From positions 1-5,468 of the forward strand of contig JAJYIC010000191.1 of assembly GCA_021790295.1 (NCBI GenBank): 5,468 nucleotides of DNA. The letters are read 5' to 3'. A program made the position numbers and the translations under genes. Of this stretch, positions 1 through 5,468 are shown piece after piece (the stretch's first letter is position 1; each line of letters opens with the position of its first letter). The DNA comes from Pseudomonadota bacterium. GTDB lineage: Bacteria; Pseudomonadota; Alphaproteobacteria; ATCC43930; CGMCC-115725. Under the pieces are notes generated by a model. It was not told where the DNA came from, did no database searches, and worked only from the letters and a program-made list of their open reading frames with translations.

Positions 1-1
1 A

Positions 2-265
2 CCGTTCATCGCCAAGATGGCGGCTCTCAAGATCAATGCGGTTCGCGGTCCCATCAGTTTCGACAAGTTCCGGAACGTGGTGCAGAACGTCTACGTCAGA
101 AAGGTCGAAAAGAAGAAGATGTTCGGCTACCCCAAAAAAGAACTGTGGAACGTCGTGATCAAAACCTATCCACATGTCACTCAGTTCTGGAATTACAATG
201 TCGCCACGTATCTGAAGCAGCCGGTCTATACGCGCAGCTGGCCGCCTTGCCGCTTTTGCGAATAA
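2..265 (+). CDS. ABC transporter substrate-binding protein, branched-chain amino acid/amide type (C-terminal 87 residues)
   Basis: This is the 3' end of a gene whose start lies left of the window; the frame is open from base 2 to a TAA stop at 263-265. The visible tail contains the pattern INAVRGPISFD followed by RNVVQNVYVRKVE, which is typical of the last lobe of periplasmic binding proteins of the LivJ/LivK (Peripla_BP_6) family. Such proteins capture a small solute in the periplasm and deliver it to the membrane permeases. The LivG-like and LivF-like ATPases directly downstream on the same strand support this. The ligand is unknown: amino acids, amides, urea and other small organic compounds are all used by relatives. 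The tail is lysine-rich and aromatic-rich and ends in Pro-Pro-Cys-Arg-Phe-Cys-Glu, an uncommon terminal CxxC. Its codon use is less GC-extreme than its neighbours (many AAG, AAC and ATC codons), as often seen in highly expressed binding proteins. No signal peptide can be checked because the N-terminus is missing. Confidence 0.85.
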   Translation, partial: PFIAKMAALKINAVRGPISFDKFRNVVQNVYVRKVEKKKMFGYPKKELWNVVIKTYPHVTQFWNYNVATYLKQPVYTRSWPPCRFCE

Positions 266-280
266 AGCGCGAGGGTCGCC

Positions 281-286
281 GGGGAA
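281..286 (+). promoter_or_regulatory. Ribosome binding site for the LivG-type ATPase (supports the GTG start)
   Basis: GGGGAA lies 10 bases before the GTG at 297. The next in-frame start, ATG at 309, has only a GGGCG two bases upstream, which is too close to act. The purine run therefore favours the GTG. The same bases can pair with the CCCC just before the GTG, so access to this site may be structure-dependent. Confidence 0.5.
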
Positions 287-296
287 AAGCCGCCCC

Positions 297-1064
297 GTGA
301 CGGGCGAAATGGGCGAAGAGAAGCGCCCCGTTCTCGAACTGCGCGAGCTGTCGAAGAGCTTCGGCGGCCTGAGAGCGGTAAAAGGCGTCAGCTTCGAGGT
401 CTTCCCCGGCGACCGCAAGGCGATCATCGGTCCGAACGGCGCCGGGAAGACGACCCTTTTCAATCTCGTCACCGGCGTCCTTCCGGCGAGTTCGGGACAG
501 GTGGTTCTCTTCGGCCGCGACATAACCCGCTGGCCGAGTTATCGCCGCAGCGCCTTTGGCATGGCGCGGACATTCCAGGTGACAAGCCTGTTCCCAGGCC
601 TATCGGTGCTCGACAACGTGCTTTTGGCGGTACAGGGCACGCGGGCGATGAAATACGTGATGTGGCGCCCGCTTTCCTCTTACCGCGACGTTACCGACAA
701 GGCTCTCGGCCTTTTGGCGCGGGCAGGCTTTGGCGAAAGGCGGCAGGAGGAAGTGCGCAATCTTTCCCACGGCGAGCAGCGCCAGCTCGAAATCGTTCTC
801 GCTCTTGCCGCCGATCCCAAGGTCCTTCTTCTCGACGAGCCGACCGCCGGGCTTTCTTCGGGGGAGTCGCGGGAGATGGCGGAATTTCTTCAAGGGCTCG
901 ATCCTTCTCTGGCGCTCCTTCTGATCGAGCACGACATGGATGTCGTCTTCGATGTGGCGGACCACATCTCGGTCCTCCATTTCGGCGAGATCCTCGAAGC
1001 CGGCGCGCCCGCGGAAATCCGCGCCAGCGAGCGCGTAAAAGCCGTTTATTTCGGGAGCGCTTAG
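297..1064 (+). CDS. livG: Branched-chain amino acid-type ABC transporter ATP-binding protein (LivG family)
   Basis: A complete 255-residue ATPase, the usual LivG length, that would power a HAAT-type importer from the cytoplasmic face of the inner membrane. Visible motifs in order: an A-loop aromatic at F22 in SKSFGGLRAV; Walker A GPNGAGKTT at 45-53; the Q-loop glutamine Q94 in ARTFQ; the signature LSHGEQ at 156-161, the LivG-style variant of LSGGQ; Walker B VLLLDEP at 176-182 with catalytic E181; and the switch histidine H212 in LIEHDMD. The C-terminal GEILEAGAPAEIRA and VKAVYFG match the family ending. The GTG start is chosen because GGGGAA sits 10 bases upstream; ATG at 309 would remove only four residues. 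It follows the binding-protein gene by 31 bp, and its TAG stop directly abuts the GTG of the next ATPase. The symbol denotes family only; the transported substrate is not known. All motifs look intact. Confidence 0.93.
   Translation: MTGEMGEEKRPVLELRELSKSFGGLRAVKGVSFEVFPGDRKAIIGPNGAGKTTLFNLVTGVLPASSGQVVLFGRDITRWPSYRRSAFGMARTFQVTSLFPGLSVLDNVLLAVQGTRAMKYVMWRPLSSYRDVTDKALGLLARAGFGERRQEEVRNLSHGEQRQLEIVLALAADPKVLLLDEPTAGLSSGESREMAEFLQGLDPSLALLLIEHDMDVVFDVADHISVLHFGEILEAGAPAEIRASERVKAVYFGSA
1053..1057 (+). promoter_or_regulatory. Ribosome binding site for the LivF-type ATPase, inside the end of livG
   Basis: GGGAG within the last codons of the LivG gene lies 7 bases before the GTG at 1065. It supports GTG as the true start of the second ATPase. 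With the stop and start codons directly adjacent, it also points to translational coupling of the two ATPases. Confidence 0.5.
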
Positions 1065-1763
<699 letters not shown>

Positions 1764-1768
1764 GGCAA

Positions 1769-1817
1769 GGGCCGCTTCCTCGGTTTTAACGGCCCCGGCG
1801 CAAAACCCGCCCGGGGC
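1769..1817 (+). terminator. Possible stem-loops at the convergent operon ends (weak)
   Basis: Two overlapping inverted repeats lie just after the LivF-type stop. GGGCCG (1769-1774) can pair with CGGCCC (1790-1795) around a 15-base loop. GCCCCGG (1792-1798) can pair with CCGGGGC (1811-1817) around a 12-base loop. They are mutually exclusive. Neither is followed by a clear T-run on either strand, so a classic intrinsic terminator is not shown. The second stem also lies within the coding end of the opposite-strand deacylase gene, so its sequence may be only codon choice. Confidence 0.22.
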
Positions 1818-3219
1818 GTTCTCCCGTGGGTCTCTCTTCGCTCCACACCGGCCTGCCGCCGACAAAGACATGCTCGATCCCCAAGGCGGGCCGGCAGGGG
1901 TCGTCGAAACTCGCGCGGTCGATGACGCTTGAAGGGTCGAAGACGGCGATGTCGGCAAAAAGCCCGGGGCCGATGCTCCCGCGCCCTTTAAGACCGAACC
2001 GCGCCGCCGGAAGCGAGGTCATCCGCCGCACCGCCTCCGCGAGAGAAAAGAGCCCGACCTCGCGGCTGTAATGGCCGAGAACGCGCGGAAAAGTGCCCCA
2101 CAGGCGCGGATGCGGATGGCTGTCGAAAGGCAGGCCGTCGGAACCGATCATCGTCTGCGGAAAGGCGAGGATGCGCCTCACGTCGGCTTCGTCCATCATG
2201 AAATAGATGGCGCCCGCCGGTTTGAGCCTTTGGGCTGCCGCCTCGAGGCTTATCCCCCATTCCCGCGCCAGCTCCGAAAGCTCGCGCCCCGCCGCTTCAG
2301 GGACCGATTTCGACCAGGTGACGAGAACCTTTTCGGCCGCGCCGATACGGTCCTCCTGCAGAATCGTCGATGAGGCGGCGTAGGGATAGGCGTCGAGGCC
2401 GATCTCTTGAGCCCCCATCGCCTTTTCGAAATGCGCCAGGGTCTGCGTGCTGCGGCCGAAATTCTCCCGTCCCGCGAGCTTGTGATGGGAGATGACGACC
2501 GGGATTTTGGCTTTCCTGCCGACGGCAAAGCTTTCATCGAGGCTGGCGAGGACGCCTTTACCTTCGTCGCGCATATGCGTCGCGTAAAGAGCGCCCGCGC
2601 GGGCGAGAAGGCGGGCGAGGGCCTCGATCTCCGAGGGCGGGGCACAGGCGGCCGGCGGATAATAAAGTCCGCTCGAAAGGCCGAACGCTCCCGCCCTCAG
2701 CGCCTCTTCGAGCCCCTCCCCCATCGCCGCAAGTTCGACCGTGGACGCCGGGCGATCGAGAGCCTCCATCGCTGCGAGGCGAAGGGTCGAATGGCCGACG
2801 AGAGGGGCGGCGTTGAGAGAGGGGGGCGAAGAATCGAGAGCCGCCAGATAATCGGCAAAGCGCGGATAACAAAAGTCATCGGCCTCCCCCAAAAGATCGA
2901 AGGGCGGCGGCGGGGCCGTTTTCGCGACAAAGGGTGCGAGCGAAATCCCGCAATTCCCTGTCACAACCGTCGTCACCCCTTGGCTTATTTTCATCGCCAT
3001 CTCGGGGTTGACGAGAAGCGCGCGGTCGTCGTGGGTGTGGGTGTCGATAAAGCCGGGTGCGACGACTTTCCCCGTACAATCGATCTCGCGCGCCCCCGCC
3101 CTACTTTCGCACTTTCCGACAGCGGCGATCAGCCCCTCTCTTATCGTCACATCGGCGCGGAAAGGCGGCTTTCCGCTGCCGTCGATCACCTCGCCGCCGC
3201 AGAGAATGAAATCCGTCAT
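1786..3219 (-). CDS. N-acyl-D-amino-acid deacylase (D-aminoacylase) family amidohydrolase
   Basis: A complete 477-residue metal-dependent hydrolase of the amidohydrolase superfamily, expected to cleave N-acyl-D-amino acids to a fatty/acetate acid plus a free D-amino acid, probably in the cytoplasm (no signal peptide visible). The N-terminal beta-sandwich strand (residues 1-55) leads to APGFIDTHTHDD, with H61 and H63. C90 in VTGNCGIS is the family's cysteine metal ligand. H215 (ATHMRDE) and H245 (ISHHK) follow exactly 30 residues apart, and D361 (GSDGLP) is the catalytic aspartate. As I recall, these match H67, H69, C96, H220, H250 and D366 of the Alcaligenes faecalis D-aminoacylase, with a constant offset of 5-6. 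The C-terminal strands around GLFADIAVFDP and HVFVGGRPVW rebuild the beta-sandwich. The ATG start is backed by GAGAGG six bases upstream. It is the last gene of a three-gene minus-strand operon, 30 bp after the methyltransferase fusion. The acyl and amino acid preference (neutral, Glu or Asp type) cannot be told from sequence. Confidence 0.9.
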   Translation of the reverse strand: MTDFILCGGEVIDGSGKPPFRADVTIREGLIAAVGKCESRAGAREIDCTGKVVAPGFIDTHTHDDRALLVNPEMAMKISQGVTTVVTGNCGISLAPFVAKTAPPPPFDLLGEADDFCYPRFADYLAALDSSPPSLNAAPLVGHSTLRLAAMEALDRPASTVELAAMGEGLEEALRAGAFGLSSGLYYPPAACAPPSEIEALARLLARAGALYATHMRDEGKGVLASLDESFAVGRKAKIPVVISHHKLAGRENFGRSTQTLAHFEKAMGAQEIGLDAYPYAASSTILQEDRIGAAEKVLVTWSKSVPEAAGRELSELAREWGISLEAAAQRLKPAGAIYFMMDEADVRRILAFPQTMIGSDGLPFDSHPHPRLWGTFPRVLGHYSREVGLFSLAEAVRRMTSLPAARFGLKGRGSIGPGLFADIAVFDPSSVIDRASFDDPCRPALGIEHVFVGGRPVWSEERPTGERPGRVLRRGR

Positions 3220-3225
3220 GCGAAG

Positions 3226-3231
3226 CCTCTC
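3226..3231 (-). promoter_or_regulatory. Ribosome binding site for the deacylase gene
   Basis: On the minus strand GAGAGG lies six bases before the ATG at 3219-3217, in the 30-bp gap after the methyltransferase stop. It fixes the deacylase start and gives this gene its own strong initiation site. Confidence 0.6.
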
Positions 3232-3249
3232 ACCCGAGGTACAAAAAGC

Positions 3250-4410
3250 CTATCCGCAGCCGGGAAGCGGGCCGCAACCCCTGCCGCCCGCAGGCAGGCG
3301 CCCTTGCGGCTTCTCCATGACGGCCTGAACTTCGATGCAGAGAGCCGGGATCCATTCGCCAAGCCTGCGGTTGAGACGCCACCACCAGCGGTAACTGTCA
3401 AGCCACTGCAAGAGGCCGCCCGAGAGGATGCGAAACCCTCGTACCTTCAGCACTTTGAGCCCCGAGTGGAGGGTCAGCGCCGAAAGGAAGGAGCGGAGAG
3501 AAAACGCCTGGCGATGACCCCGCGAACTCCGGCGCCGAAGGAGGGCGTCGATCTTTGGAACGATGTGCTTTCTCACGAGATGCAAGGGCGCAGGAAAGAT
3601 GGGCACGCCGACGATCGCCCGGCCTCCCGGTTTGAGGACGCGGCCAAGCGTCGCAATCGCGACCTCGATCGCATCGAGATGTTCGAGCGCCTGCTCGCAA
3701 ACGACGACGTCATAAGCGTTCGCCCCGATCTGCGGGTAGCCGCCCATGAGATCGCCGAAAAAAAGGGTTTCATAGGCCTCTCTGCGGTAGATTTTCTCAT
3801 CGTCGAGATTGGCCCCCGAGATGCCCAGTTTCTCGAAATGAGCCTTGGCTTCGAGATGGGAAAGCTCGGCTCCGACGCCGCATCCGATGATCAAGAGGCG
3901 CAGCTTTTCGCATCCCGCCGCCTTCCCTGCCCATTCGCTGATGTCCTCGGCCAAGGCGTCGTAACGCGATTGGCGCAGGCTGTAGAACTGGCGCCGTGCG
4001 GGATCGACGCCAAAAGCCAATCCTGAACTTTGGGATCGGCCTAAAGCCGCGTTCCCCGGTTTTGCTGCGTTTTCGCGACGCGCTGTGGCGAAGAGGCGGT
4101 CTGCGCTCTGACGATGCTCGGCGATGAGGTGAGGCGGGACGAGGAGACGGGCGAGGAAAAGACCGAAAGCGACGACCGCGGCGTCGTCGAGAAAACCGAT
4201 TACCGGGATATAGTCGGGGATCAGATTGAAGGGGACCGCGACGTAACCGAGAGAGGCCAGGGCGACGCCTCTCGCGATCCACGGGGTGCGCCTGTCGCCT
4301 GCCAGAAGATACATGAGATAGGCGCCGCGCAGGACGAACCTCGCCGATCCCCTCGCAACCGCGAGCGGACCTCTGCGCAACATTTCAGCCGCTCTGCGCC
4401 ATCTCACCAT
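3250..4410 (-). CDS. DUF1232 (YkvA-like) domain fused to a class I SAM-dependent methyltransferase
   Basis: One 386-residue frame with two recognisable parts. Residues about 23-100 are a DUF1232/YkvA-like domain: a membrane-compatible stretch carrying the family core NLIPDYIPVIGFLDD (62-76) after DRRTPW. Its function is unknown. A polar linker (about 103-150) follows. Residues about 167-365 are a class I methyltransferase: the SAM-binding loop LIIGCGVGAE (173-182), acidic D203/D204, motif YDVVVCEQALEHLD (233-246), and LGRVLKPGGRAIVGVP (255-270), as in Methyltransf_11/25 proteins. HRQAFSLRSF near 299-308 is common in these enzymes. The acceptor substrate is unknown. A glycine- and cysteine-containing tail ends the protein at TAG 3250-3252. 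The frame is open back to 4599, but that part overlaps the dehydratase gene and reads as arginine-rich nonsense, so ATG at 4410 is preferred, 25 bp after the dehydratase stop. No good ribosome site precedes 4410; ATG at 4383 is an alternative. The only internal start near the linker, TTG at 4020, has AGGA directly abutting it, so two separate genes are not favoured. Confidence 0.78.
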   Translation of the reverse strand: MVRWRRAAEMLRRGPLAVARGSARFVLRGAYLMYLLAGDRRTPWIARGVALASLGYVAVPFNLIPDYIPVIGFLDDAAVVAFGLFLARLLVPPHLIAEHRQSADRLFATARRENAAKPGNAALGRSQSSGLAFGVDPARRQFYSLRQSRYDALAEDISEWAGKAAGCEKLRLLIIGCGVGAELSHLEAKAHFEKLGISGANLDDEKIYRREAYETLFFGDLMGGYPQIGANAYDVVVCEQALEHLDAIEVAIATLGRVLKPGGRAIVGVPIFPAPLHLVRKHIVPKIDALLRRRSSRGHRQAFSLRSFLSALTLHSGLKVLKVRGFRILSGGLLQWLDSYRWWWRLNRRLGEWIPALCIEVQAVMEKPQGRLPAGGRGCGPLPGCG

Positions 4411-4439
4411 GGGCGGGCACGCGCGAGGAGATCCTTCAT
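4404..4439 (-). other. Eleven-codon frame overlapping the dehydratase stop (possible leader peptide or frameshifted true start)
   Basis: On the minus strand an ATG at 4439-4437 overlaps the dehydratase stop as ATGA. GGGG at 4450-4447 is seven bases before it, a good ribosome-site spacing. The frame reads MKDLLARARPW and ends at TGA 4406-4404, just past the ATG (4410) assigned to the fusion gene. It could be a coupled leader that helps ribosomes restart at 4410. Alternatively it could be the true start of the fusion gene, put out of frame by one base. Chance is also possible. The sequence alone does not decide. Confidence 0.3.
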
Positions 4440-5467
4440 CCCTTTTCCCCAAGCGGATATTGGCGCAGGAAATCGAAGTCGCAGCCTTTGTCCGCCTGCA
4501 GGATCTGGCGCCGGTAAAGCCTTGCGTAGCCGCGCGCAGGCAAAGGCGGCGGGGCGAACGGCCGGCGCGCCAACTCCTCCGCTTCGACGAGAAGATCAAT
4601 CCGCCTCTCTTTGACCGAAAGGCGGATGCGGTCGCCTGTTCTGACGCGCCCGATCGGGCCTCCCGAAGCGGCGTCGGGCGTTACATGCAAGACGATCGAA
4701 CCATAAGCCGTTCCGCTCATGCGCGCGTCCGAGATGCGCACCATGTCGCGCACCCCGGTGCGGGCGAGCTTTTGCGGTATCGGCAGATACCCCGCTTCGG
4801 GCATCGCCGAAGGGCTCGCGGGGCCGGCATTTTGCAGAACGAGAAAGTCCTCGGGCGAGACCTCGAGATCGGGATCGTCGATGCGCGCCGACAAGTCTTC
4901 GAGAGAGGAAAAAACGACCGCGCGGCCTTCCCTTTCGAAAAGCCGGGGGTCGGCAGCCGAGCGTTTGAAGATCGCCCCTTTGGGCGCGAGAGAGCCGAAT
5001 AGCGCGACAAGGCCTCCTTTGGGCTGCAAAGGCTCGGAAAGAGGCCTCACCACGGTGCGGTCGACAAAGCCCTCCGGCGCTTCGAGGCGTTCGCCGAGGC
5101 TCTCGCCCGCAACCGTCGGGCATTCGAGATGAAGAAAAGGCTTCAGCTCGCGCAAGACCGCGCCGATCCCTCCGGCGGCAAAAAGATCCTCCATGTAATG
5201 AGGGCCCGTTGGTTTGAGATCGACGAGGACCGGGGTTTCCTCGGAAAGCTCGTTGAGAGCCTCCAAGGAAAGATCGATCCCGGCGCGCCCGGCGATGGCA
5301 AAAAGATGGAGAACGGCATTGGTCGAACCGCCGATCGCCAAAAGGGTGCGCAAGGCGTTTTCGAGGGAATGAGGGGTGACGATCCGGTCCGGAGCGAGCC
5401 CCGAACCGATAAGCGCCATCGCCGCGCGCCCGGAAGCCTCGGCGGCGCGCAAGCGGTCGGCGTGAAC
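4436..5467 (-). CDS. IlvD/Edd-family dehydratase, sugar-acid (pentonate/L-arabinonate) type, C-terminal 343 residues
   Basis: The gene's 5' end lies right of the window; about 230 residues are missing if it has the usual 570-580. Family enzymes remove water from a 2,3-dihydroxy acid using an Fe-S cluster and Mg2+. Visible marks, numbered from the first whole codon: GGSTNAVLHL (46-55), TGPHYMEDLFAAGGIGAVL (87-104), NAGP..SAMPEAGYLPIP (213-231), and RISDARMSGTAYG (244-256). The serine and threonine of SGT (251, 253) match the catalytic S480/T482 reported, as I recall, for Rhizobium leguminosarum L-arabinonate dehydratase. The ending RGYARLYRRQILQAD followed by GCDFDFL is also typical of the sugar-acid branch, whereas classical IlvD has a different active-site loop and tail. 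The exact sugar acid (arabinonate, xylonate, fuconate or other) is not resolvable. The cluster cysteines are expected in the missing N-terminal part. It heads the visible minus-strand operon; its TGA overlaps an ATG. Database labels may say dihydroxy-acid dehydratase. Confidence 0.88.
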   Translation of the reverse strand, partial: VHADRLRAAEASGRAAMALIGSGLAPDRIVTPHSLENALRTLLAIGGSTNAVLHLFAIAGRAGIDLSLEALNELSEETPVLVDLKPTGPHYMEDLFAAGGIGAVLRELKPFLHLECPTVAGESLGERLEAPEGFVDRTVVRPLSEPLQPKGGLVALFGSLAPKGAIFKRSAADPRLFEREGRAVVFSSLEDLSARIDDPDLEVSPEDFLVLQNAGPASPSAMPEAGYLPIPQKLARTGVRDMVRISDARMSGTAYGSIVLHVTPDAASGGPIGRVRTGDRIRLSVKERRIDLLVEAEELARRPFAPPPLPARGYARLYRRQILQADKGCDFDFLRQYPLGEKG

Positions 5468-5468
5468 G

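Noticed and set aside
3280..3298. Small inverted repeat CCTGCC / GGCAGG at the end of the methyltransferase gene.
   Set aside because: It lies within the coding tail, has no T-run, and a six-base GC stem is common by chance in this base composition.
2407..4026. A 539-codon open frame on the + strand, antisense to the deacylase and methyltransferase genes.
   Set aside because: It crosses two well-supported genes and their intergenic gap, its translation is arginine-rich with no recognisable motif, and long antisense frames are expected in GC-rich coding DNA.
4411..4599. An N-terminal extension of the methyltransferase frame back to 4599.
   Set aside because: It mostly overlaps the dehydratase C-terminus, which is clearly coding, and its translation is arginine- and serine-rich without domain similarity.
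5178..5307. Two similar GGCAAAAAGAT stretches in the dehydratase gene, possible direct repeats.
   Set aside because: They encode similar short residue strings with the same preferred codons and the similarity does not extend further.

Overview
The window is compact, GC-rich bacterial DNA that is almost wholly coding. Codon bias toward G/C at third positions, the gene families and the protein style fit an alphaproteobacterium, most likely of the Hyphomicrobiales. This placement is inference from general resemblance; no marker gene is present to fix the genus.

Left part (about 1-1763, + strand): the 3' end of one transporter operon. It holds the last 87 codons of a periplasmic substrate-binding protein of the branched-chain amino acid/amide type. 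A 31-bp gap follows, then a complete LivG-type ATPase, then a LivF-type ATPase that begins on the base after the LivG stop codon. Together these are the binding protein and the two ATPase subunits of a HAAT-family ABC importer. The two permeases (LivH/LivM type) are not between them and must lie upstream or elsewhere. The substrate cannot be read from the sequence.

Right part (1786-5467, - strand, convergent with the first): three genes in one apparent operon, read from right to left. First is the C-terminal 343 residues of an IlvD/Edd-family dehydratase, of the sugar-acid (pentonate) dehydratase type rather than classical IlvD. Next is an unusual single reading frame that joins a small DUF1232 (YkvA-like) membrane-associated domain to a class I SAM-dependent methyltransferase. 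Last is a complete amidohydrolase of the N-acyl-D-amino-acid deacylase (D-aminoacylase) type with all expected metal-binding and catalytic residues. Gaps are 25 and 30 bp, so co-transcription is likely; the promoter lies outside the window.

The two operons meet tail to tail with only 22 bp between stop codons. No RNA genes, mobile elements, CRISPR arrays or long repeats were seen, and no intergenic stretch exceeds 31 bp. The points most worth a second look are the DUF1232-methyltransferase fusion; its start region, where a well-placed ribosome site and an ATGA stop-start overlap lead into an 11-codon frame rather than into the gene; a possible hairpin over the LivG start codon; and a terminal Cys-x-x-Cys on the binding protein. 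The window does not by itself reveal a clearly new multi-gene system.
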